Assembly (NCBI RefSeq): GCF_028453695.1
Contig: NC_135776.1
Coordinates: forward strand, 20,056,069-20,120,068
Source of the DNA: Augochlora pura
Lineage: Eukaryota > Arthropoda > Insecta > Hymenoptera > Halictidae
DNA length: 64,000 bases
Reading direction: 5' to 3'
This document shows positions 34,226 to 46,760 of this stretch, piece by piece. Every line of letters begins with the position of its first letter. Positions within the stretch are counted from its first letter, which is position 1. A program made the translations under genes and the position numbers. The notes beneath the pieces were generated by a model. That model ran no database searches. It saw only the letters and a program-made list of their open reading frames with translations, and had not been told where the DNA came from.

Positions 34226-36379
34226 TTGATATTAGTAATAATAATATCTATTCTTTAACGAGTCGAAGCCTTTGATATTTAATACAAAATAATATTGAGA
34301 ACACGAGTAAAACTATGTAAAAACTAGACTGCAAATCTTTTCATAAATTATCCATATGAAATTGAATCTTGTAACAAGTGCAACAGTTATACTTTTCATA
34401 ATTTTTCTAATCCAATTTTTCATAATATAAAAATTGTTCTGCAACAATTCTGGCGATGCCTCAGAGTCACCGTTCGAGTGCAAAGGATTAAATCGGATTT
34501 ATTAAAGTATCTCTTATTTTATCATCGAATCTTTCGCCGAGAACAGATGTATCGCGTTCAATCAGCGACGATATCGCATTTTATGGCGCGCGACAACGAA
34601 GCCCGGCGTTTATATTTTCGTTTGTAATTTCTCTAAAAATCGTGGAGCCGATAAGAGAGACGCGACGGATAAAAATACAATCTCGCGTGATTTTTGTTTC
34701 TACGGGTGGAACGCGAAAACAGAATTTTTCACCGGCACGAGAAAATCTCGCGGAATTTTCTCGCGGCCGCGCTATTTCCCGCTTCGACGCATGAGAAATT
34801 TTCAGCGCGTCACGATTTGGAAAACGTCACCGTTGACAAATACGTTCGGCGTGATAATGCAGTCGCGTGACACCGCCTTTGCTACTTCTACGAAAGGGAT
34901 GTTCTCTCTTCGTTCTGTCCCGTTTCCTTTTTTTTTTCTCTCTCTCTCTCTCTCCCCGTAGGTTAGCGCGGGATGTGCGATCAATTTCAGTCAAAAATGG
35001 CCCCGGTTTTATTCTTTTCGCAAGGCGCGGCACGTTTTCTTGCCGCCGCTATATTTTTCCGGCCACCGTTCGAGCGTGTTACCTCTGTCAAAAATGTACT
35101 TTTCGACCGGGGACAGAGACAAATTGGGAGACGACCTCGATCCGTCCATGCCGCGAAATTAATTTCTCGCGATCGTGCGCGATATCCCGTCGGACTATCC
35201 TCTCGCGCGCCACGATTCCTTTCGACCTCCTGTTACTTCGGAATAAGACGTTCTATACATAGACACCGAAGCAGTTCCTGATACACGAAGCGTGCCCGAA
35301 CGTGTTAGAATGAAATTTTAGCCAACAGCGAAGTCGGATCATATATTTATCGAGAACACTTTGAAAAGGAACAGCCATCGGTGGTATATTGCTCCAAGCT
35401 CTACAAATCAATTTTCAAAGAAACTATAATAAACGAAGAATCTCAGCTTCGCTCGAATGCGCTACAGTTATCCCCGGTGATTCGCAATAACTAAATAATT
35501 CGTCAAAGTCTCCGTTTATTCTCGAGCAGAGTGGAATGCTCACGCGACTCGCGACCTTTTCCATTCGAAATCTCGCCGCGCGGCAAGCGCGTTGGAAACG
35601 TTTCGAGCAAGTTAATAAATCATAACGTCGTCAGGTGGTGGCGCGATGAAAGTTCGAAAGAACCGCCGGCAATTGAGAAGGGCGGAGAGGTCGGAGGGAG
35701 GAGGGCGCATCGCGACGGGGGCGCGCGTATTTTGCTGCAACAGCCGCGGCACTTATCACCGCGGCGCATGCAAATCGCTATACGCTAAATTTATCCCCGT
35801 GTAAATGCATGCGCCGAGCGTCGAGCGCCGAGTCCGGGGCTCTCTAGACCGCGCGCGCGCGTGTATCGATTACCACCACGAAATCTCGGCTTATCCAGCG
35901 ATCGGGCCGCTCGCTCTCTGTTCGCGTGATAAAAGCCTCCTCTCTCTATTTTGAGCGCGCCGATCGATTTTACCGGGAGCAACACATTCGCCGGTTTTAA
36001 GAACCTCGTGGAAGGCAAACTTCCGTTTAGCCGGCGATTCCCCCTCTCTCTCTCTTTCTCTTTCTCTCTGTCAAGGCACTCGTGATTGATCCGCCTGGAA
36101 CAATAGATAACACCCTACGAACAAAGTGGAAAACGCGATTCGCGACTTCGACGCGAAGTCGAACGCGATTTCAATCTCCTCGACGCATTAGATGCCGATA
36201 AAGGCTCGCCGTGTCTGCGAATTTATCTGACAACGATTCAATTCTCGATTGTTATTATTTTACGATTTTAAAATAGTTATTTCCTTGACTGCTACTGACG
36301 TGCAATTTATAACGAAATATATCGTAAGATCGACTTGTCTAATTGAATCTAAATAAGCTCTATTTTTAACGAGGATGTA

Positions 36380-36550
36380 TCTTATAATTAAATATAATTC
36401 TCTGATATTTAATTGTGATTAAATGTAATTGAATTCATCTCATATTTAATTACAATTAAATATAATTTAATTCGCCTCATATTTAATTATAACTGAGTAT
36501 AACTTAATTCTTCTGATATTGAATCATAATTAATTATAACTTAATTCGTC
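36380..36550 (+). repeat. 37-bp AT-rich tandem repeat, about four copies
   Basis: The unit ATCTCATATTTAATTACAAT plus TAAATATAATTTAATTC recurs with drift (for example TTCTGATATTGAATCATAAT). Confidence 0.85.
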
Positions 36551-38228
36551 AAATATATATATAAGTTACATATATTTTTTAAAGTTCTACAACAACCTTC
36601 TAAAATATGTCGGCTGCATTAAAAAGTTTTCGCATAAGATCTTATTGTGTCAAGATTGTATTCTACGAGGGGATGCAACGTTAGCATTTGGAGTAGGTCA
36701 ATTGCCATTTCGGTCGTAGTAGTCTAAAACGTTGGAAGGCGGTTCTTTAAAAGCAGGAGGGGGGGAAAAAAATTGTGGACCGTTGCAGGGCCGAGCGACT
36801 CCCGGCGACGTTTTCCTTTCGGTAAGAAATTTGCGGCGACCGCGCCGGTATTTATCAGGCTGACATTTCCAAATGTCGCGCGGTTTATCAGGTGTGTTCC
36901 CGGGGTCGGAAAGCTCTCGAGGGGCTCGGTCGCACGCAGGCGCGACCACGTCCATGGGAACGGACGGGCGGAGCGCGCGTGCATCGAATCGTCGTCGTCA
37001 TTAAATTTACATAATAAGGCATCGCGTGGTCGAGTCAGGGTTGCAACTACCACTGCTACTGCAGCGCGGCCGATGTTGCCTCTGCTGCTGCTGCCTCTGC
37101 CTCTGCTGCTGCTTGCTACAGGCAGCCCCCTTGTATCTATTGACACTCTGATGATGATATTCACGTGCAGCTGCACCGCGATCGCTGCCAATTGGGAACA
37201 AAACGAATTTCGACCGCGCTTCGAACGAGGGCTAAACGCCAGCGAGAGCACAAATTATCTCGATCAGGCGATAATCTTTTTCGGGGAGGGTCCTTATCCT
37301 CGTTTCAAACCATCCTACGCTTTCAATTGGATCGCTCTGTGATCACCGATTACGCCGACGTTGAACTCTGTACCGACTGAACTATGCTAATTTTAGATTT
37401 GATGATATCGTGCTTTCTTGTGAATTCTTTTTGCAATTTAATCGATACGAATTTGTTGCACCGACGTAATTATTTTCATTAGCTCCGAACGACGTGCTCA
37501 TAGTCCAGGAAAAGCGATAGAATAAATTGACAAATATTCAATCTTTATTGAACACTAAACATTGAACAACGCGTCAGGTAGCTAAATTACTAAAGCCCGA
37601 AGAGTTCCGAATTCAGACGCTATTCAAATAATTTTTACCGATCGGATGCCGAAGACATTTCTGCGATAGCTAAATCGTTGAAATAATTTACAGCAATCGG
37701 ATCCCGTGCTGCGAAATTTCCGAGCTGGAATTGGTTTTGCTTAATTCGTGTACCCGCCGTGTTCGTTCCACCGTCGTTCGAGGAGGAATCGTTTTCTGGA
37801 GGAGTGTTCTCGTCCTGGCACGAGGAGACGGAACGGGACCAAACTAAATCCGCAAAGCCAAGGTTAAAATCGATGCAGTAATCGTTTAGATGGGACAAGG
37901 GTGGGAGGCGGGGGGAGGGGTGGAACGTCGTAAAAGAAGGAAGAATGGAGGAGGGAAGGGAAATAAAGGGAGGAGATGAAGCAGAAGGGAAGCTTCGGAG
38001 GGAGAGGGTTTCTGCGTTTGGCAGATCGTGGATATTGGGAGAGGAGGCCCGGCGAGAGGTCATCTTTGGGGTAGCTTCGCCTCGATTCGTCCTCGAGTTA
38101 CCCCGGTCTATCCTCTATCCAACTTTCGCTCGTCGAATCGCATTCCGCGAACCGACTGTATTTCCCACGGAAAACTGACATAATCGCGCGTGTGCCTTTT
38201 AGAGAAGCGATAGGACATCGGTGATTAA

Positions 38229-38475
38229 CCCTTTGCGCTAGAATAACGAGTCTGACTCGTGGTGAAGATTTGATGCAAGCCCTATTAAATATAATCATTA
38301 TTAATTTTTATCGCAAAGATGTAAAAATCAATTCTTCTGTCGTCAAAGATGTAAAAACAAAGGTAGATAAAGTCGATACAGGAAAGAAAAATCGTCTGGT
38401 TCTTCTATTAAGGAAAATATTAAAGACAAGTGAATGCTAATCAACGCAGCGTAAAAGGAGTCGTAGTGCAAGGGG
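38229..38475 (+). mobile_element. TTAA-flanked MITE of the GAGTC-GACTC group, copy H
   Basis: 247 bp between TTAA 38225-38228 and 38476-38479. The ends are CCCTTTGCGCTAGAATAACG and, inward from the right, CCCCTTGCACTACGAC. CGAGTCTGACTCGTGG follows the left end. No reading frame. Confidence 0.78.
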
Positions 38476-38821
38476 TTAAAAATCGAGTAGCATCAAGAAG
38501 GGGGGGATAATGAAATTGCGAAATGGGTTGAACGCAGCGCAAGACACCCTATAAATTCGAACGATACCATAGTAAGAAGCGGACCATTAGAAATCCCGGT
38601 TCGAAAGTTCTCGTAGGGATCGGCTCGCTCGGCTCGGCTCGTTCTTAAATCACCGCTTTCTTCACGTAGGAGAGCTAACGGGGCTAGGCCGCCTCCTCCG
38701 CAAAGCGGAAGGGCTTTAATTAATAGTTAGACCGCGCTCTCAGATTCTATATCACCGGATTACGTTATGCCCGGAGAGCCGCGGCTCTCTGATCACGGCG
38801 CAGTGATATCGGGCGGCGGCA

Positions 38822-38822
<1 letters not shown>

Positions 38823-38852
<30 letters not shown>

Positions 38853-38853
38853 T
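38823..38853 (+). repeat. (GAC)n trinucleotide repeat
   Basis: About nine GAC units. The poly-Asp frame through it has no supported gene context. Confidence 0.95.
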
Positions 38854-39473
38854 AACGCGCGAGGAGGGAAAGCGAGAGAGGCGAACGAGAAATCGGGCTT
38901 GTGCGGAGAGAGACGACGATTCTTATCGATTGTTAATGGCACCGATTAACGAGTGCCGATGTCAAAAGCACGCCTGGGCTTGTTAACGCCCACGCGTCGT
39001 CCCCCGTTAATTAATTCCGCGCGGAGCGCGTGTACCGTCCTCTCTCTCCCTCCCTCTCTCTCTCTCTCTCCGGTTGAATATCAGCCCGTCGCCTCGCGTT
39101 CAAATCGCGGATTTATGAACGCGGAAAATGGAAGCGCGTCCTACTTCGTCGCCGAGGAACGAATTGCCTCGTATAGGAAATTCCATTAGCCTTCGTGTAC
39201 TCCACTATTTAACATCTCTGATGCTACCCGCGAATTTATCCGAGACAAAACCTGGCCGAAATGCTAAACAAAAACTGCTCGGACACTAATTCGTCCCACT
39301 ATAAAACGCGGTGGTTGTTCATTTATTATAAATCGGAGTTTTGATACGGAAATGTTAAATTTGTGGAACAATTAACAGCCTCTTGCAGTCAATCATAATC
39401 CTTTATATATAAAATTAATTTCACGATTATCAAAATACGGATGCCACTGTAACAATGCATAACTGTACATTAA

Positions 39474-39701
39474 AACCCCTTGCACTATGATTCTTTTCAT
39501 GCTTTGTTAATTAGCGACTATTTGTTCTTAATACTTTTTTAAATAGTACCAGACAATTCCAATTTTTGTATCGTCTCTTTACTTTGTTAACAGAAGACTT
39601 CAATTTGGTTTCGATTTGAAATAAATTAATAATATTCGTATTCAGTAGATCATGCAGAGAATTTTTATCGCGAGTCTGACTCGTTATTATAGCGCAACGG
39701 G
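39474..39701 (-). mobile_element. TTAA-flanked MITE of the GAGTC-GACTC group, copy I
   Basis: 228 bp between TTAA 39470-39473 and 39702-39705. The ends AACCCCTTGCACTATGA and, inward from the right, CCCGTTGCGCTATAATAACG match. The palindrome CGAGTCTGACTCG is beside the right end, so this copy is inverted relative to 38229-38475, about 1 kb away. Confidence 0.75.
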
Positions 39702-41966
39702 TTAACGTTTAAAAAATATTCATAATAATTACATTAGTATTTTAATAATTATATTAGCACATTAGTATTTTATTATATAAGTATTTATATAAAAATATTT
39801 ATTTCTAATTTCCACGTTCTAACCGAGAGTCGACGAATTCAGAAGCATTTCCCATTTTTCATCCCCCATTTTGGTTCCCGGGCTGCATTAACTCTAGTAC
39901 TCCGCAATTTTGTCTACTAGGAACATCATTTTTTCGCCGGATTCCAAGCGAAAAACCAGAGCCGCCGATGCCGGGGGGGCTTAATTTTGTCTGTCGCGGA
40001 AAATTTCGCCGGTCGGAATTTATTTCTCATCGAAATTATCGTCGAGCGAGAATTTGAAAAAAAAAAAGTATGGCTAGCGCGGTGGTCGAGTCCGCGGCGT
40101 TAGTTAACGTTACATATTATTACGGCGCCGTTATCGCTGCGTTAAAGCGCTCGAAGTTACGAGCCGCCCTGGAGCCCCGGCAATCTGTCACGTGTATAAA
40201 AAGTGTAAAATGTTGGACATTACCGGCCCCATATGGGTCAACCGATCTGCCTAACCACCGAATGCGACGTTTTTTTATGGAAAGGAAGGGAAATTCTGGG
40301 CTGAAAGCCTTTTTCGCCTGTATCCAAATAATAATAATAATAATAATATACAAATATATAATTTAATTTATTAAATGTATTCTTCTAAATATATACAATT
40401 TAATGTATTAAATATATTCTCATAAATATATAATTTATCAGAATAAATAATGTCCGAATTTAAGGAATACGCGAATCCTCATTTTCCACGCATCCCCGAG
40501 TAATTAGGGAGATCCGTTTCGTCGGCGTGGTCTGGGAACACTTTGCGGGGTTCACAGAAACACCGTGTCGCGAAGAGCTGCGCCACACCCGCGCGCATCT
40601 GTCGGTTTCAATTAATTTCCGCGCGAAGGTTGCCCGATTTGCCGCCGGACACCTCGCGCCGATTTGTCGCTGTCCACGAATTGCTTCGCGTCGTTGCTGT
40701 TCGAAATTGTCCGCGGAAGAAAATTCTGCGAACTTTGACGATTCTTGGACACGGTTACCACTCGCTAGAAATCGCGTTAGCGCAGAAATGGCTGTGCTCG
40801 ACGTCTCCTAACACTGAGCGATGTATCGCATCAGCTTCTGCTTAGAAGAGATTAATAAATCCTTGCCAAATTGAAGATTAATAAATCCTTCAAGCTCTGC
40901 AAAAATTAAAAAAAGCAATGCTTCTTTTTCTACCTTGAAAAGAAATGTGTCAATTCTCCCAGTATTCATGGAACAATCTATGAAGATCCTCTCGGCCCAG
41001 CAATCGACAGCTGCGCCGGGTTTTATTCAATCTCTACTCGGCTGACCTACAAATATAAAATGGTGCTTGGAAATACGGATCAAGAGCAAGAGTGCCGGCG
41101 TCAATATCGCTTAATTCGCGGTTGTCTTTTCGCGGAAGGACGTGACGCGCAACGAAGCGCGCGCGATCCACGCTTCAAAAGCGCCGTGCCATGGGATGCG
41201 AGGGCTCTGTTGCGGCACCCACGCAACCTTGGCGGTTGACAAGACCGTTTTGTTTCAACGAGCAATTTATCCGCTCGCTCGCTCATTGTAACAGGAATAT
41301 CCTGAGTCCACCAACGACGCACACTGCCACGGTGATTCATTGGCGATGCACTCCGTCGCACGGCGTCGTCGGTTCAAATTGCGAATCATCTTCGGCGTTC
41401 CGTGCTTTCGACGCTCTTTGTACGCGTCTCAAGACACAGGCCTTGAACTCGCGCGATAGATCTTCGATCGGTATGTTAGTCAGATTATATTAGGTTATGT
41501 TAGGAAATTTTTCTTGCGCGTATGGCAAATGAGATCTTTCAATACGTTTGCTACTAGTTTCGGCATTAACCCTTTGTAGCCATTTTATGCCTATAATCAA
41601 AATCTGAGGTTCGATTTGTTCAGCAATAAAAATGAATTTTCAAGATTGGTTAGAAATCAGTGTCATATTTGAATCACGTGGCGCTGAAATTGTTAATTCT
41701 ATTTTCGCTGACTATAAGTTAGACGTAGCTTCCTTTTATGGGTTCAAAATTTTTCACGAAGCACGCGGCGTTCTCGGCGACTAACGGGGTAATCGGCGCG
41801 GCGTCTTCGTCCACGTCGAAGAGACAAGCGTGGAAAGGTATCCGTGTTCCGATTATAACATTTCGCTCGGCGAATCTCGCCCACCATCGTCGCGAGAGAG
41901 CCTTCTATGCAGATAGGATCGAACAGCGATAATGGCCGGGCACGTGGGCGAGGAACAAGTCGGCCG

Positions 41967-41968
<2 letters not shown>

Positions 41969-42020
<52 letters not shown>

Positions 42021-42028
42021 TCTCTCTC
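41969..42028 (+). repeat. (CT)n microsatellite
   Basis: About 60 bp of CT with one GT interruption. Confidence 0.97.
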
Positions 42029-43045
42029 GACCCGGCGAACGCGAAGAGGCGAACCATTGACGTTGGCATACACGGCTCGCGGAAGACGAGCCTTGTCCTG
42101 TCGGCTCTTGTACCGGCGTTTATCGCACGCGAACGAGCACGGAGAACCGGTCGCGGGCGTCGCGGCGGCGATGCGATTGCAACGCGGCCGGCGACGGTCG
42201 TTTCGAGCCGACGCGATCAGACGCGACAACGAGTTCCTCGCGATGTTTTCAGTTTCTCGCGATCGGAAAAGAGGGCAATCGGGCATTAATTATTCCCGAC
42301 CACGTGGATTACACTTCGCAGAGAGAGAGGCTGCAATCCCTCCCGATGAATCGCGCCGTTATCGGACCTTGGGATCCTCTGAATATTGGATTAATTCTGG
42401 TAAACGACGAATTACCATTAATTCTGGTAATTCGATCGCCGTTGCTCGCGCCAAAATGATTTTTACAGACACGTCCCCCCCGGCTCGAAATCGAATAAAA
42501 GCTTCTCCGTGAACTTTTTGGTGGCCACGTTTACCGTAAGGGGTAGCTCGTAGAGATTGTAGAAAAAGTTTTGGACTTATTCTAGACTCCACAGAAAAGA
42601 TATCGGGAACGAAGAACCGCGAGGGGATGTAAAAAGATCCTAGCTTGGCGAGTAAAATTTTAGAACGCGTGAAAAATGCGAGGCTCAGGAATTGCGGAAT
42701 TGCAAAACTTGCGAAAAGTTTCTGAACTTTCGGATAAAATTGTAGGCCTATGAAAAATGCTCTCTTACGCGAAAAAGAAACCCAAAAACAGGCTCATACC
42801 GGAAGGGTGAGAGGATTGTCCGGTGGTCGAAACTTAAGAAAAATATCCTCGAAATAACCAGTCGATCGAGGGGACAAAGCCCGATTCAATTCCGGCGAAC
42901 GTGGACGCGGAAAACAAACGGAGAACAAAGGCGGGCCGGGGTGAAAAAGTAATAACGCTCGAATTTCACGAGTCACTAAATTTTAATCGGCGTTAATCGG
43001 TCATGAGCGGAACTCGAGCGTGTGGCCGCGTCGCGCTTTTTACCT

Positions 43046-43160
43046 ATCTCTCTCTCTCTCTCTCTCTCTTTTCCCTTTTACTGGCCGGCTCTTTCTAGCG
43101 GAGAAATGGAACGGCAGGGGATAGTCAAGAGAAAGAGAGAAAGAGAGAGAGAGAGAGAAG
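43046..43160 (+). repeat. CT tract facing GA tract
   Basis: CT from 43046 to 43069 and GA-rich from 43129 to 43160, separated by about 60 bp. The two arms are complementary and could form a loose hairpin in the intron RNA. Confidence 0.85.
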
Positions 43161-46100
43161 GTGTAAAAAACACTGGCGCGCGTGTATGGTCGCTTAAAGA
43201 TCCCGGACGCACACTCGAATTCACACGGGCCGCCGCCGCCGCCGCCGCGCAGCCGCTCCTTTGATTTCGATCCCCCCCTTTCTGTCCCACTGGAAAAATT
43301 CCTCGCGAGGAGATCACACCGCGCCACGACTTTTCCACGCTCCGCTTGTCGCTTGGATCTCGGTGAAAAGGTGTGTGGGAACACACACCGGCGGCGGAAG
43401 GAAAAGTAAAACAGGGCCTTGACTCTCCCCGGTGTCAAGCCGCCGTTGCTGCTCGTCTAAGGTCCACTCGAGCACGCGTGCTCCGACGAGTCCGATCCGG
43501 AAGAACGATCGCGCGATTTCCGTCGATCTTTCGCCCGACTTCCCCATTCTAATTACGACGGCTCTTTCTCTATCGAATTCTCCGCGCGTTTTCCGGTCTT
43601 CGAAAAATCAGGAAAGTGGGACACCGTCAAAGACGAGTCGTGCTCTTTTTAAAGGAGTTCGGTGGATTTTGGAACAATAGGCGAATTTTCGCAATCAGAA
43701 TTCGGGTTTTAATATTGTAAAATATTAATCGAAATAAAGTGGAGAATTTGGAAGTTCGAGGTTCCGATAAGAGGCTCTTGTTTCTCTTATAGAGTTGAGC
43801 AGCGGTGTAGATGGCGCCAGCTACTAAGCGGTCATCAAGCTGGTAGCATATAATATTTAAACTTAAATAATAATTTTAACTTGACCAATATCTTTGATCA
43901 TCTTACGTCTGTTCTTTAATAATCGACGATAGTAAAAATAATTGTATACGAGTTGCGAGTTGTTCCACGATGTTAGAAACTATTAAAATTAATATAGCAT
44001 AATAATATAATTATATAAAAATACAATATAGAATACACGTTGGAGTATTGGTTTATTTTATTAACTGGAACTAAACTTTTTTAAAAATACCATAAAAATC
44101 AAGGATGAAATAAAATATTTCAATGTAGAAAATAAAATAACACCTAATATACAGTCATGGAAGAGTGTTAAAACTGTAGGCATTTGCTACAAAATCCAAG
44201 CATTGAACGATCGTAAAAGATACGCGAGGTCGATCGTCAACCGAATTGTCTTTCGTTATAACCCGCTCGTCTCCGGCACGGGGGTTCGCATTATCAAACC
44301 CCAGAAACCCTGATTCGCCGGGGTTCCCGCCGGTGTCGGATCAACGAAACTAATTCCATTTTCCGCGGTATTTCCTCGCCGCGAAATTCGATAGCCATTC
44401 GAGGCGGCAAGGAACGGCGCTGCCAACGCCGCCCCACACCCACCCCCTGGGTCCATTGGCTTTCCTTGCTGTTGTGCGGACCGGTTTCTACCAGCTACTT
44501 TCGGGTTCTCTGTTCCGTAGCCGCGTAAATTCTAATAGGAAACGAATTAAGCTCTCGTCCGCCCTCTGGGAGCCTTGAAATTGTTCCGCTCATTGACCGG
44601 AGATCGAAAACACGAAAGAACTCGGGGAAAATCATGGACCGCTGGAAAGAAACTGCTATTGTCAAGATTATGCCCAGATTATGTCAAAATTATATTACTA
44701 GTATCGTCAAGGTTATGTCAATGATTTTTATAAACGAAAGTTTTAATTTATAAAGAATATGTTTTACTAGGTTACACAAATTAGTTTACAAAGTTAAGCG
44801 TGTCGAAGTTAGCATAGCAATATCTATATATACGTCGCCAATATCATTTTTATGAAAAATAAAAACTGATAACTGAAAACTTAATTTTTTCTTAAAAATT
44901 TCAACGAGTTGATTAAAATGTATTTATAAATTCTGTATTTTCTGTATTGCATTATGAACAAATGAGTGAAGAAATGCAGTGTACCAATACCACAGAACGT
45001 AATATAGATCTTCCGTATTTGTGTGTAAATTAGCTGGCGTGAAAGAGACACGTTTTGTACCGCCTGTGTATATATCCGATCTAATCAAGCATTAGTATTC
45101 AAGTATTTCAAATACAACCGGTCCCCTAATTAATACGCGAGGAGTTAAAAGCCACCGCTGCGGAGCAGCATCGACCCCAAAAGGCTACCTGCGGTGGTTC
45201 AGCGTGTTGAAAAACCGGAGCGCTGTTCCACTAGTTTCTAGATGCTGCCGCGATGTGCGAGAGGAGAAGCTGCCCGGTCCGTGGTGGAAAGAGGGTTACT
45301 GGAATCGAGGTGCGCGCAGGTGTGTTGGTGCGCGTTGGTGTTGCAGGGACCACCACGGTTAACTTCGGGTTGGGCATTAACATGTGTAGAGGGCCGTACG
45401 CTCGCGTGAAAATGTACGTAGCCGGCGGTAAAGGGGCCGAAGAACGAGCGGACGAGGGTTAAGAACCACCGCCAGCCACCCACCCTCTATCGTCCACCCT
45501 CCGAGCTTCCCTCCGCGTCCTCCCTCGACCCTCGATCCCCGACCCGCCTAGGGTTAGCTCTCCTCACCCTATCTGGAGCTTCGTCCGGGCCACCACCATT
45601 GTTTCCCCCCTCTCCGAGCTTCCAATTAAAACCGTTTCGTCCGCTCCCTCTCTTTCTCTCTCTCTCTCTCACCAGGTCGCCATCCCCTAAGCAGACCACC
45701 CCGTTCATTTTTCAAGATTTTCCACCGACGCTCGCAAGTCGAGCGAGAAAGGACCCTCCATCAGAGGAGATACACAATTTGGAAGTTTGCTCCGTTTCTT
45801 TCGGGGAAAATGGCGGCCCGCGTCGTCCTGTCCGCATCGGTAGTCGGATGCGCCTGTCGGACAGATAGGCGATTCTCGTGCGCGCTGAATCGCCGAACTC
45901 GCGATAAGCTCCGATACCAGCGAACAAGGGGGAGATGTCCAGAGAGGGTTGCACAGCCTTGCTGGACCCTCCCGGGGGGGTGTGTTGGGTCAGTTTATTG
46001 GGATGATTTATCGACGAGAAATTTTATTTCCATTATCAGTCGAGATAATTCCGTGACTCTTTGAGCCCTGTTAGAGCTGTCCGGCTCTAATCGCTGGCTT

Positions 46101-46529
46101 TTGTTGCCTTCGGAGAGGTGCGCGTTTCATTTAATAATGCATTTAATCAATTAAAATAACTGGCAAACATCAAATAAAATAAATATTTTCAAGTTGATTC
46201 AGACGGAATGAAGTGCCCAATTTTGTACATATTTATATTAGTTTCCTGTTCTGTATAGCAAATAAAAGAGGTTTTCCCCTGTATATATGAATAAATGAAT
46301 AAACATCGACGCGCTGCGCGGCGAACTAAATCTGTCCCGATAATATTTCATTGGAGAGAGAAAATTGAGGAAATTCAGTATTTTCTCCACAGGTTTTCTC
46401 GTAATCTTCTCGAAAAAGATTGGAAACTAATCGTTGCGTTAGGTTAAGGTAATTTTGTTCTTTTGGAATGAGATTGAACGATCAGTGGATACAAGTAATA
46501 CTGTCGTCCTGATATTATTGAAAAGTAAT

Positions 46530-46760
46530 CGGTAATTCCGTAATTAAATTAAATTAAATCAGCACTTATTTATCCTTAATATTTTTAATAAAAGGACCAG
46601 ACGATTTTTGTTCTTTTTACTATTTTTATATACTTTTGTTTGTAAGCTTTGGTAACAGAAGAATTTATTTTTATTACGATGCAGAAGTAATTGATAATAT
46701 TCATATTTATTAGATCTTGCATCGAATTTGTATCACGTGTCTGACGTCATTATCGGCCAC
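46530..46760 (-). mobile_element. MITE remnant of the GAGTC-GACTC group
   Basis: The interior resembles 16580-16740 and 39540-39690: ACCAGACxATT, GTAACAGAAGAATTTA, GATAATATTCATATTTA(T/G)TAGATC, then TATCACG(T/A)GTCTGAC. Terminal repeats are lost, so this is a fragment. Confidence 0.6.

Noticed and set aside
36773..37342. 189-codon frame with a Leu-rich segment
   Set aside because: The Leu run comes from a CTG repeat (37072-37113); the overlapping minus-strand frame is just as long. No domain.
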